Assembly: GCA_012064415.1 (NCBI GenBank)
Contig: SSNU01000033.1
Location: 159,598 to 181,618 of the forward strand
Length of the DNA: 22,021 bases
Origin: Gyrodactylus bullatarudis
Lineage: Eukaryota; Platyhelminthes; Monogenea; Gyrodactylidea; Gyrodactylidae
Direction of reading: 5' to 3'
Under the pieces are notes generated by a model. It saw only the letters and a list, made by a program, of their open reading frames with translations. It made no database searches and was not told where the DNA came from. Each line of letters begins with the position of its first letter. Position 1 is the first letter of the stretch. Positions 1 to 8,404 of this stretch are shown in pieces. The position numbers and the translations under genes are program-made.

Positions 1-955
1 TTATTTTGTCAGATTTATTTTATTTAAACTCTTTATATATTTATTTTTCTACTTGCTAACTCAATATTGAATCACTAAACTCATACAGTTCCTTCAAATT
101 AGCGAATTATTCATAGGAAAACCTGAATGAAATATCTTTTACTCAACTACGTGACTTTTTAAGTGTTTGAGCTTAAATTCAAAGCTGTATGAGAAGTTCT
201 AACCAATGAAAATTTCAACTCTAAAAATATCAACTTAAATTAGTACCAAACCTCCGATGATTACAAAATAGTTATTTAAAACAAATATTTTGTTTAGTTT
301 AGCAATTTTTGCGTTCTTTAAATGAATTTCTGTCGAAACTTCAAAGTTTATTGAATTCAGTTGAAAATGGAAAATCACAAGATTTACAATTGATATTCTG
401 AGATGGAATCAAGATTTTTCGATGAATTGCACCTTGAACTATTGAATGAATCCTCAGACTTATGGTATTTTTGTTAAAAATCTATTTTCATCCACCTCTA
501 TTGAAGAATTAGATTTTATCATTTATTAAATAATTTTTAATTCATTTTGGAGATAAGATTTTCCCTATGTTTAAATTGATTAAACTGACAGTTGATTTAT
601 CAAAAAACATACTGAGATCATTGAGACAATGTTGAAGAATGAATTTGAATTAACGACTAAAATTTGAATATTTTAATGGAATTAATCCTGTCAGGAGAAA
701 AAATTGGGTATAAAAAATTGAGTTGAGTTTAAAATTTAGAGATTTTTTGACAGATTCTTGACATTCAGTTAATTTTCAGTTTTTGGCAACAAATTTAAAT
801 AATAATTAATTTTACGGTTGATTTGAGTTAATTTACAGCATCAATCTTGTCAATTTTATTCAAATACAATGATATTAGAACTAGAACGGAGAGTAATATT
901 TCTAAGCACGGTGTAATAAGAAAAGAGTGCTTTTTAGTATGTTAGAGAAAATATC
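1..955. other. Gene-free A+T-rich DNA
   Basis: No frame on either strand is long or recognisable here, and I see no long repeat arms. The stretch is A/T-run-rich sequence typical of intergenic DNA in this window. It ends where the left TA of the family A inverted-repeat element begins. Confidence 0.6.
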
Positions 956-958
956 ATG

Positions 959-1456
959 TACATTAGACTTGGACGAAATTTTGCAAAATAATTAAATCGC
1001 CCATCGGTATGCAAAAACTAATCTTCAAGTATTTAAATATAATCCCACCAAATTTCGCTTCAAAATACCTTTCCATGCTTCTGGAATAAGATAAACAAAA
1101 TTGTGAAAATTTTCAAATTTAGAACGTTTTTTGACCTAATAAAATTGTAATATTCATGAAAAATAAGAGAAATTTCGTTTTGAGCTATTGAAAAAACAAT
1201 TTTAAAAGGATTTAAGTCATTTTTACAACTTTATATAAAGAAATAATGTGAATTCAAGTTAAAATTATAAATATAAAACAATAAAAAACGTTCTAAATTT
1301 GAAAATTTTCACAATTTTGTTTATCTTATTCCAGAAGCATGGAAAGGTATTTTGAAGCGAAATTTGGTGGGATTATATTTAAATACTTGAAGATTAGTTT
1401 TTTCATACCGATGGGCGATTTAATTATTTTGCAAAATTTCGTCCAAGTCTAATGTA
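959..1456. mobile_element. Family A long-TIR non-autonomous element (MITE/foldback type), copy 1
   Basis: Positions 961-1132 are the reverse complement of 1283-1454 with a single mismatch that I can find in about 172 nt; a loop of about 150 nt separates the arms. Both ends begin CATTAGACTTGGACG when read inward and are flanked by TA (959-960 and 1455-1456). This matches a TA target duplication of the Tc1/mariner type. There is no coding frame, so the element would depend on a transposase made elsewhere. Near-identity of the arms suggests recent mobility or arm correction by gene conversion. A transcript crossing it would fold into a long hairpin. The superfamily is inferred from TA flanks and TIR form only. 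Confidence 0.85.
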
Positions 1457-1699
1457 CACCACAGAAATCATAGAAAATCAAGTTTAACCATAATGGCCTA
1501 CTTCATGATGAGAAATATTTTTTATGTAAAATACTGGAAACACATCAACCGTTTGAGTAAGACAAAATTTTTAAATTGTAAAATAATGGATCCTAGAATA
1601 AACCTAGTTAAAGCTAGTTGACATGGATATGAGAAATTACTGTTTTAACAAAAAAATTAATATTTTTCTTCACGGATGATATGTGTCTGTGAAGTGTTA

Positions 1700-1990
1700 A
1701 AATAAAATAGTTTCTGAAAAATTAGGCTATTCCACTTTTCAACCTCAGAGCTCAAAATTTTTATAGATCTCAAAGAATAAGAGCAATTCAATACTGATAC
1801 TTTGGATCATCATCAGATAAAAAAATGAGGTTGTGAGAAACTCGAGATGTTCAAGAAAAAGTTATACATTTAAATTTTCGGTGATTCCCCTTCATGATAA
1901 CTGAAGAATTCAGATTGTTCGATTTCCCACTATAATGACGAATTTCTGTGAACTTCTTTGGCTACATTCGAACCCTTCTTCTAATTAACT
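1700..1990 (+). repeat. Family B dispersed repeat, truncated diverged copy
   Basis: The sequence runs parallel to 8445-8760. Shared blocks, in the same order, include TTTCTGAAAAAT, CCACTTTTCAAC, a TTCAAGAAAAAGTTA-like block, CGATTTCCCAC and AATGACxAATTTCTGTG, continuing to a degenerate ATTCGAA..CTTCTAAT end. The left half is shortened relative to the 8.4-kb copy and the outer right arm is missing. It is non-coding. Divergence is high, so the boundaries are approximate. Confidence 0.6.
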
Positions 1991-2187
1991 AATTTAATTT
2001 ATATTTTAAAAGCACTTCTACCTTTTCAGGGTAGCCTTTAAACATATTTTTCCTAGAATTTACACTATGAATATAACTGCCCGCTTAAAATTTTCAGTAA
2101 ACCTGGGTTGAATTTAACCCCTGAATACATAATTATTTTTATTTTATTTTATTTACAGATGCATTTCTTTATATGAATTGATAAATA

Positions 2188-2193
2188 TTTATT
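2188..2193 (-). terminator. AATAAA polyadenylation signal of the receptor gene
   Basis: TTTATT on the plus strand gives AATAAA on the minus strand, about 90 nt past the receptor stop codon. The position fits a short 3' UTR. In such A+T-rich DNA the hexamer is common by chance, so this is a likely but not certain site. Confidence 0.4.
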
Positions 2194-2280
2194 TGAAATA
2201 ATAAAATTAAAAGAACATCTCAAGAATAATATCATGAATTTAACGCAAAATTTTTCCATTTAACAAGAATTGAACATTTA

Positions 2281-3489
2281 TCAACATATCGATTTATCTG
2301 GGCTGATTTGAAGATTATCGATAGTATTTGGATTTTCCGTATCTGCTGTACTTTCCTTATAACTGAGGAAGTTTCTGATGAGAGGAAATTTCCGACAATC
2401 CTTCAGTATTAACTCGTATGAAACACTGCGGAAATTTGGATTAGATCCCATGTATACAAAAAAGTTTAATGTCGAATCAATCAAAATAAGAGTGTTCGAT
2501 ATGTTGCCAAAGAGACGACTTTGTTCATTTGTTAAAAACTTTTCAAGTACTTTGGAGAAGAAGGCTGGTGTCTCTGTAACAAAAAAGACTAAGCATAGCA
2601 AAAGGACAAGAAAGTCACTAGAAGGCTTAAACTTTTCTGTTGTTGATTTTGTCATTGAATTTTGGGGGCGTAACATTGCAATTGGCTCCGTTTGTGCTTG
2701 ACGAAGTCTCTTATTTTCTTTGCGTTGGGATATCTTTTTGATGACAAACACTGATAAGATACTTATCAAGGTTAGAGGACCAAAATTTTGTATAATTGAA
2801 ATGAAAATGCCGGTGTAATAAATTTGATATGGTGTATTATCAGAGAGGAATGATTGGGTATATGAAACACCGTTGATTGGACAGATTATAAACTTGGTCT
2901 CAAATATTCTTGGAATTGTCCCAATGATTGAAATTAATGTTACTAATGTCAGCATTATATAAATATATTTTTTAGTAAAATATGTATTCTTGCCTATTGG
3001 TCGACAAACGGCGTCATAACGATAACCAGCCAGAAGGGCAACAGTCCAATTGCGAATAATTTGTGTAAAACAGGCTAGAAACATGATGATTTTATGAAAT
3101 GTATAAAAATATAGCTTTTGTTTAACATTGGTTGTAAAAATTAATTCATCCGATAGAAAATATATCTGCTCGTCTTGAGCAATCGGAAGTTCGTCTGGTT
3201 CAAATTCTGGTTGCAGTTTCGATAGAAAGATACTCGAAGCAAATAAAACTTCGACTAATGAAAGCCATTTGAGAAGAATGCTCATTGTTGATTTACGCCA
3301 AATTTTGTGGAAAAATATTTTCAAACAACATCCATTAAGAATTATATTGCATAGGGTAAGGACCAGAGAGAAACGATCGACGAATATTTGCTGAAAATCC
3401 ATAGGTAAATACGAGCTGTTACAGGTTTTGCTGAGGATTTGGAAAAATATTGAGTCATAAACATTGTCGGAAGTAGGATTATTTTCCAT
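2281..3489 (-). CDS. Rhodopsin-class G-protein-coupled receptor, FMRFamide-receptor-like
   Basis: A single open frame of 402 codons encodes a seven-helix membrane protein. Helices lie near residues 40-60, 70-90, 131-156, 177-196, 224-250, 292-316 and 328-349. The extracellular N-terminus carries a glycosylation sequon (NSS at 24-26), intracellular loop 3 is basic (about 251-290), and the tail has about 50 residues. After helix 3 comes YRYDAVCRP (156-164), matching the ERYxAVCRP block of FMRFamide-type peptide receptors. Helix 7 has NFFVY (342-346), the NPxxY position with Pro replaced by Phe. Expected role: plasma-membrane sensing of a neuropeptide and G-protein signalling; the ligand is unknown. 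Oddities: the acidic residue of D/ERY is Tyr, and I see no cysteine at the start of helix 3 to pair with Cys203 of loop 2. The start is the first ATG after a splice-acceptor-like site. An upstream ATG in the same exon hits TAG after two codons. An orphan or chemosensory receptor is an alternative. Confidence 0.85.
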   Translation of the reverse strand: MENNPTSDNVYDSIFFQILSKTCNSSYLPMDFQQIFVDRFSLVLTLCNIILNGCCLKIFFHKIWRKSTMSILLKWLSLVEVLFASSIFLSKLQPEFEPDELPIAQDEQIYFLSDELIFTTNVKQKLYFYTFHKIIMFLACFTQIIRNWTVALLAGYRYDAVCRPIGKNTYFTKKYIYIMLTLVTLISIIGTIPRIFETKFIICPINGVSYTQSFLSDNTPYQIYYTGIFISIIQNFGPLTLISILSVFVIKKISQRKENKRLRQAQTEPIAMLRPQNSMTKSTTEKFKPSSDFLVLLLCLVFFVTETPAFFSKVLEKFLTNEQSRLFGNISNTLILIDSTLNFFVYMGSNPNFRSVSYELILKDCRKFPLIRNFLSYKESTADTENPNTIDNLQISPDKSIC

Positions 3490-3512
3490 TGTTTTTTCGA
3501 CTAGTTCATTTG

Positions 3513-3524
3513 CTGTAAAGAAAA
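3513..3524 (-). other. Probable 3' splice site (or spliced-leader acceptor) upstream of the receptor
   Basis: Read on the minus strand, a T-rich tract ends TTTCTTTACAG, 23 nt before the receptor ATG. This looks like the end of a 5' UTR intron, or a trans-splice acceptor if the organism uses spliced leaders. The following exon would start at 3512. The sequence alone cannot tell the two cases apart. Confidence 0.5.
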
Positions 3525-4046
3525 ATATAAAGATTAATTAAATACAATCTTAGCGTCCATATTAGGGTAATCCATATTTTTACATCTTTTTTCGGATATT
3601 TTCTCATCCGATAGAGAATTAAACTTGAATTTAATATTTTTAATTTTGTTCTAATATACCAGTCTCATTTGAAATAAACAGTTTTTATATCCGCGCCAAT
3701 AAATTTTGAATGAATTTTACTTCGATAAAATTCCCATTTTTAAGTAGTCAATAGACTTGGATGAAATTTTGCAAAATTACTTAAATCACCCATCGATATG
3801 ATAAAATAAATCTTTTAAGTATTTTAATATTATCCCACCAAATTTTATTTCAAAATGCATTTCCATGATTCTGGAATATGATAAACAAAATTGGGAAAAA
3901 TTTCAAATTTAAAACGTTTTTTGATCGATCAAAATTGTAACGTCTTATTTGGTAATGGATTAGCCCATGTCGCTGAATGTTACAGTTAGTTAGCAAAACC
4001 CTAGGGGTACGTAACACAATATAGAAGTAATCCGAGTTGCATGGGA

Positions 4047-4095
4047 TGTTGGACGAGTGGATTGAGTATTGGTCTACAATGCGAGGTTCAAATCC
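4047..4095 (+). promoter_or_regulatory. tRNA-type internal pol III promoter (A box and B box)
   Basis: The B box GGTTCAAATCC at 4085-4095 matches GGTTCRANNCC exactly. An A-box-like TGTTGGACGAG starts at 4047 and differs from TRGYNNANNNG at one position. Starts are 38 nt apart, near tRNA spacing. The surroundings read like a tRNA D-arm/anticodon region (GGACGAGTGGATTGAGTATT), so the promoter is probably tRNA-derived. A complete cloverleaf is not preserved, so it is not annotated as a tRNA gene. Confidence 0.65.
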
Positions 4096-4100
4096 CAGGT

Positions 4101-4157
4101 TGTGGCATACTCATGAGTCCAGAAAAAGGACGAAACGCGCGTATATGTCTACCAAAG
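4101..4157 (+). ncRNA. Hammerhead ribozyme, type I, probably inactive copy
   Basis: The core reads CTCATGA (4110-4116), where the invariant form is CTGANGA. Helix II is GTCC (4117-4120) paired with GGAC (4128-4131) around a 7-nt A-rich loop, followed by GAAA (4132-4135). A short degenerate helix III hairpin leads to GTC (4147-4149), the usual cleavage triplet. Helix I can pair 4150-4154 (TACCA) with 4103-4105 plus 4108-4109, leaving a 2-nt bulge. Everything expected of the motif is present except that the core guanine (G5) is C and helix III is weakened, both of which should abolish or greatly reduce self-cleavage. In related elements such ribozymes process tandem or read-through transcripts into units. 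Confidence 0.75.
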
Positions 4158-4565
4158 ATGTATACTTAAATTATTTCTAAATGCTTTGTAAGTTTACCAG
4201 TCTCGGTGGGATCCATTAGTAAGCTGTAACATTCAGCGACATGGGCTAATCCATTACCAAATATGACGTTCCTGTGGGATATACGACCTAAGCACCTAGA
4301 ACGAAATATTTCTAGTTAAACTTCATTAATTAAACTATTCATTAATTAAAATAGTATTTAAGTCATTTTTGTAACCTATTAGGAAAGAATAATGTGAATT
4401 CTAATTAAAATTATGGAAATTAAACATTAAAAAACGTTTTTATTTAAAAAAAATTTGTTTATCTTATTCCAGAAGCATTGAAAGGTATTTTGAAGCGAAA
4501 TTTGGTGGGATACTATTAAGATACTATATCAATGGGCGATTTTAGTAATATCGTCCAGGTCTTCT

Positions 4566-6058
4566 CTTATGTGTAAAAGCGTCCAAATTAGCAAATGGCC
4601 CAAAATATTGTTCGAGAACAAAAATATTTTCTATTTATCCACTTGTTATGCATAATCAATTAGATTAAACAAACTAGGCATCATTCGAAACCATTGTTCG
4701 CTATTTTTCTGTATATTAAACATTATAAGATTTGAAAAGCATGATCGTAGCTGTACTTTCGATACCAAAGATTTTAAAAAGATTATTGCTCTGAAACTGG
4801 ACCAGCATATAACAAGAATGACCAATAATTTTGAAATTAAAATTGCTAAAATCTTATTCTTGATAAGTAAGCTTCTAATTAATACGCTATTCATCCAATA
4901 AAATCGACAGTCTAAAAGAAAAGCCATTTGATAACAAGATACTAAATTTGACTGTTATTACATCTCAGTGTTTCCAAAAATAAATAATAATAGTACGAAC
5001 TGTGCACTTTATGTCAAAAATCACACTTTTCTCTCTGCCCCTTTAAATTAAAATTAAATTAATAATATAACCTCTTTACTTATAAGTAAGCACACTTCAA
5101 TTATTGGAACTTCAAAAATAAAATAGATAAAAAATTATACAGTTGGGTTCAGAATTTTTTTCTCTTCTCAACCATCTAATATATCATATTATCTTAAACT
5201 TTTAAACCAGAGATATAGGCATTTAAAACCTAAAAAATTTATAACTTTGAGCGAAAAAAAATTTCTCGAAAATCCGTTTTTTCTTCTACAAAAAGGGCTT
5301 GTCTTAGTCACAAAACAAACAATGAGTCATAGAGCATGTTTATATTTAGAATGTTTGGTTTATCACAACATTTGGAGACGGTATTTGGTCTAGACTCAAA
5401 ATTGTGCTGTCAGAGACGTCCATGAATGCTCTTTGAACCATCATTTAAGCTTCAGATACATCTGGCAAATTTTGTCGACGTCCTAACTCTTTCAAGAATT
5501 TTGATATAAAACTCCAAATTATTCCCTGGTCTAAGGGCTGACAAACTGATGTGCAATTTGGGGGTAATTTTGAATGAAAATAACGCCTATTAATGATTTC
5601 AGCCTTTTGGAAGCCCTTTAATATGAATTACTGCTGATACCAGCAAGATATTTTAAAATTGTGAATTTATTTTTATTTTGTACTATTGGAAAAGTTTCAA
5701 AATTTTAGCAAACATTTTGAACAAGTTCATATATTTTTTCATAATTTGTAAAAGTTGATATGTACCGGAAGAAATTCGACAATTTTCTTCCGTGTAAAAT
5801 ATCCTTGTTTATTATTTCTTATTCTATACTAATCGACAGTTTATCAGGAAGTTGAAATTCATCACTCTGTCTAATTTAGACAGAGAATCGATTGAATCGT
5901 TTGAATTTCTTTTTTAAATTGTTTTTAGACTTGAGATAGATCTACTTTCTAATTGTCAAAGTACAGCTCAAGTTCTTTTTTATTTCTAGACTAACAGATA
6001 GGTTTCATTAGTTTCTTATCGGCAAGGAATAAAATCTAGGTCTTTTAGTATTTCTATT
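4566..6058. other. Gene-free stretch
   Basis: No recognisable gene. The longest frame (4646-4927, minus) is hydrophobic, low in complexity and matches nothing I know. A 21-nt hairpin (CTCTGTCTAA, one base, then TTAGACAGAG) lies at 5865-5885, with no further context to give it a role. The right edge is the outer arm of the transposon hairpin. Confidence 0.5.
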
Positions 6059-6615
6059 TAATTAATTAATGATAATAATTTTTGATAAAATAAATATTTT
6101 CTGTAATTATTATTTCTATTTAACTTTTCACATAAACTGAACGAAATGGACTATTCATATTTATGAAAGAGAATTGAAAAAATACAAAATTGAAAATTGT
6201 AAAAATCTAAAAAAAAATCCACAGTTATTATAATTACTCTTTCGAGTGCACAATTTTTCAGGTCTAGTTCCTAGAATGAAGAAGTCAATTTTGTATTTTT
6301 TCATTTTGTATTTGTAAAACTCAATTGTCTATTTAGTATGTAATTAAGGCTGAAAAAAAAAACAAAATTGAATTAACATGAATACTTCACACTGTAGATT
6401 TATTGTGGTTTTTTTTTCAATTGTGCACTCGAAAGAGTAATTATAATAACTGTGGATTTTTTTTTAGATTTTTACAATTTTCAATTTCGTATTTTTTCAA
6501 TTCTCTTTCATAAATATGAATAGTCCATTTCGTTCAGTTTATGTGAAAAGTTAAATAGAAATAATAATTACAGAAAATATTTATTTTATCAAAAATTATT
6601 ATCATTAATTAATTA
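6059..6615. repeat. 557-bp hairpin made by an inverted partial copy beside the Tc1/mariner element
   Basis: Positions 6059-6255 are the reverse complement of 6419-6615 with very few differences; the loop is the outer part of the transposon left TIR (6256-6418). The 6419-6615 arm contains the inner TIR plus the transposase 3' UTR, ending 4 nt before the transposase stop codon. The 6059-6255 arm is therefore a reversed piece of the same element, beginning inside the TIR rather than at its tip. This fits aberrant end repair or an inverted duplication, not a second ordinary insertion. One difference (TACAAAATT against TACGAAATT) shows that the outer arm is the odd one out among three copies. Confidence 0.8.
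6254..6525. repeat. Left terminal inverted repeat of the Tc1/mariner element
   Basis: This is the reverse complement of 7721-7991. It differs mainly by one base in an A/T run and carries A/T-run-rich subterminal sequence. Its inner half also pairs with the outer reversed copy at 6059-6255. Confidence 0.85.
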
Positions 6616-6618
6616 TAA

Positions 6619-7662
6619 CTATTCAATTAGATCTTCTAAATTCATAGCAGGAATATAAAATTTTTCGATATAAAAAGTTGCCGAAAAAATTTTATCTGTT
6701 GTTATTGATGCTTTAGCATTCTCAGCAATAAGTTCTAACCTTCTTAGCCTAAATTCTTGAATGGTAAGATTGCCGTTATTGCGTTGGTAAGCCAATATCT
6801 CCGGTCTCTGAGCTGTTAGCAATCTTTTAACTTCAGACTTGAATATGCTCCAAATTATTTCAATAGGATTCAATAAAAAAGAATATAGAGCTAAACGCTG
6901 AATTCTCACATCTTCAAAATTAATTTCATTTTCAATTGCACTGTGGGCTGGCGCATTATCGATGATAATTGTCATAGGTGACAATTCTTTTTGTTTTGCC
7001 TCATTAATCATCTCAAGCATCCAGTCTAAAAATTGAGGTTTTTTTAAACTTCCTCGTTTTAATGAAAAATGTACAATCTGGTTCATAGATATCGCACCAA
7101 TGCAATGAAGATTTTGGCCTTTACAATTAGATTCAATCACTCTGGCTCTTGTCCCAACGATTGATCTTCCCTCTTTTCGCTTACAAAATATATTAAAATT
7201 ACTCTCGTCTACCCATATTAAGTGACGTCCAGCAGATCTGTCCTCAATTACATTGCTTACATACTCTCTCCTGGCTATTTTATTTTCATGAGTGTTCATC
7301 CCAATAGGCATAGTTCTGATATCCTTTAGAGAGTACATTTCACAATCCAACCAATTATGTATCGTAGAAATAGCCACTGAAATACGAAATTTGGAATGAA
7401 TCATTTCTTTACATTGAGACAGAGTGGCTTGGTTATTGTTTTCAATGAAATCAATTAAAGAGTCGACCATTTGTTGAGACTTCTTCATATTGTTAGGACC
7501 ACCTCTAGGATTTGGAGCAGGTCGTTCTGATAATATCCATGATCTTGCTGTTGTATAAGGCACATCAGAGTTATCAGCAAATTCCCTCCATGCTTTGCCT
7601 TCATCATGTAATTGAAGAATTTTCTCTCTTACCTTTTTGTCATGTTTACGATAGGGAGACAT
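6619..7662 (-). CDS. Tc1/mariner (IS630-like) DDE transposase
   Basis: This 347-codon frame encodes a cut-and-paste transposase that binds its element's TIRs and moves it into TA sites. The N-terminal half (about 5-105) has two helix-turn-helix-like segments, the first around WREFADNSDVPYTTARSW. The catalytic core shows WVDES (Asp152), IIIDNAPAHS (Asp235) and LLNPIEIIWS (Glu268). Glu268 is 32 residues after Asp235, close to the usual DD34D/E spacing. In the block normally PYSPxLNPIE, this copy has LYSFLLNPIE, so both prolines before the NPIE are replaced, although the catalytic residues remain. There is no internal stop, and the length is normal for the family (about 340-350). The start is the first ATG, 58 nt inside the right TIR. 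An AATAAA on the minus strand at 6580-6585 follows the stop. Confidence 0.9.
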   Translation of the reverse strand: MSPYRKHDKKVREKILQLHDEGKAWREFADNSDVPYTTARSWILSERPAPNPRGGPNNMKKSQQMVDSLIDFIENNNQATLSQCKEMIHSKFRISVAISTIHNWLDCEMYSLKDIRTMPIGMNTHENKIARREYVSNVIEDRSAGRHLIWVDESNFNIFCKRKEGRSIVGTRARVIESNCKGQNLHCIGAISMNQIVHFSLKRGSLKKPQFLDWMLEMINEAKQKELSPMTIIIDNAPAHSAIENEINFEDVRIQRLALYSFLLNPIEIIWSIFKSEVKRLLTAQRPEILAYQRNNGNLTIQEFRLRRLELIAENAKASITTDKIFSATFYIEKFYIPAMNLEDLIE

Positions 7663-7720
7663 TGTGGTAAATGAAGAGATGAAGAAAGAATCAAATAGGA
7701 AAAAATAAAAAAACTAACTA

Positions 7721-7991
7721 GACTATTCATATTTATGAAAGAGAATTGAAAAAATACGAAATTGAAAATTGTAAAAATCTAAAAAAAATCCACAGTTATT
7801 ATAATTACTCTTTCGAGTGCACAATTGAAAAAAAAACCACAATAAATCTACAGTGTGAAGTATTCATGTTAATTCAATTTTGTTTTTTTTTTCAGCCTTA
7901 ATTACATACTAAATAGACAATTGAGTTTTACAAATACAAAATGAAAAAATACAAAATTGACTTCTTCATTCTAGGAACTAGACCTGAAAAA
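7721..7991. repeat. Right terminal inverted repeat of the Tc1/mariner element
   Basis: Partner of 6254-6525. It lies upstream of the transposase ATG on the coding strand and so probably holds its promoter. It is followed by GGTATAG, which offers a TA for the target duplication. Confidence 0.85.
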
Positions 7992-8264
7992 GGTATAGTT
8001 CTTTGTGGCGAAATGAATAAGAAATTGAGAAAAATTAAAACTTTGAATAAGTAAATTAACCCGGTGAAATATAACGTTTATCACTATAATATACGTCTGT
8101 CTTCTCTTACCTTCCTAATGAGTTCAGAAACAAATGACAGTGATATTCTTGATGGTGTTCGACAATATTATTATCGTAAAGAATTTATTAACAAATATTA
8201 TTCAGGAGTACAAAATCATTGAATATTCTCTAAGAGCAGTATTTTTTTAACTTGAAGAAGTCAA

Positions 8265-8368
8265 GTTTCAAAACTCACGGAAACCGTGAATTTAGAAACC
8301 AGTTTCAATATTCACGGGAATATTCGTGAGTTTCGAAACTTTCACGGGAGTTTCAATATTTACGGTAA
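8265..8368. repeat. Mosaic of short palindromic motifs (GTTTC / CACGG type)
   Basis: About 100 bp is built from alternating short words: GTTTCAAAACTCACGG (8265), CCGTGAAT with ATTCACGG forming a stem, GTTTCAATATTCACGG (8302), GTTTCGAAAC (self-complementary), CACGGGAGTTTCAATATTTACGG. The words recur in both orientations, so several overlapping hairpins are possible. There is no coding frame. A similar patchwork lies at 18104-18250. Confidence 0.6.
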
Positions 8369-8404
8369 CAGATATAAAAAAACATAATTAATAGAAGTTA
8401 TGTA

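Larger units (their letters stand above)
3939..4270 (+). mobile_element. Nested 332-bp inverted-repeat element carrying a tRNA-derived promoter and a hammerhead ribozyme
   Basis: Positions 3939-3985 are the reverse complement of 4224-4270 with one mismatch in 47. The interior holds a tRNA-like stretch (about 4043-4105) with A and B boxes, then a hammerhead core (4110-4149), then about 70 nt of unique sequence. The total size and the order pol III promoter then hammerhead resemble the Sm-alpha type SINE-like hammerhead elements of schistosomes. This is an architectural analogy, not a claimed sequence match. It sits inside family A copy 2. The inverted arms are not part of a normal SINE, so a SINE captured in a foldback or DNA element, or a Penelope-type unit with inverted terminal segments, are both possible. 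I find no clear target duplication. Confidence 0.7.
3749..4565. mobile_element. Family A long-TIR element, copy 2, diverged and split by a nested insertion
   Basis: The left arm (about 3750-3932) follows family A copy 1 closely: TAGACTTGGAxGAAATTTTGCAAAAT, then ATCACCCATCG, TCCCACCAAATTT and CAAAACGTTTTTTGA-type blocks. The right arm (about 4429-4564) has CTTATTCCAGAAGCATxGAAAGG, GAAGCGAAATTTGGTGGGAT and a degraded terminus ATCGTCCAGGTCT. Several small deletions separate it from copy 1. Its centre is interrupted by the 332-bp element at 3939-4270, so this copy was present before that insertion. Confidence 0.75.
6254..7991 (-). mobile_element. Tc1/mariner-superfamily DNA transposon with long TIRs and an intact transposase frame
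   Basis: Terminal inverted repeats of about 271 nt (6254-6525 and 7721-7991) match almost perfectly. They begin TTTTTCAGGTCTAG at the left and end CTAGACCTGAAAAA at the right, and they enclose one open transposase frame. The right end is followed by GGTA, so the true tip may be 7993 with TA as target duplication. At the left, the tip and TA are lost because the sequence runs straight into a reversed partial copy. Long near-identical TIRs plus an open frame mark a recent arrival. The rearranged left end may have stopped further transposition of this copy. Confidence 0.85.

Noticed and set aside
2378..2701. 107-codon plus-strand frame
   Set aside because: It lies antisense inside the receptor gene and has no motif; it is a shadow of that gene.
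4043..4115. Candidate tRNA gene
   Set aside because: A and B boxes are present, but no acceptor stem or full cloverleaf can be closed; it is better read as a tRNA-derived promoter of the ribozyme element.
4646..4927. 93-codon minus-strand frame
   Set aside because: Hydrophobic, low-complexity translation, no recognisable domain, no supporting signals; length is reachable by chance over 22 kb.
5865..5885. 21-nt hairpin as a terminator or regulatory site
   Set aside because: A perfect 10-bp stem but isolated, with no gene nearby and no second copy.
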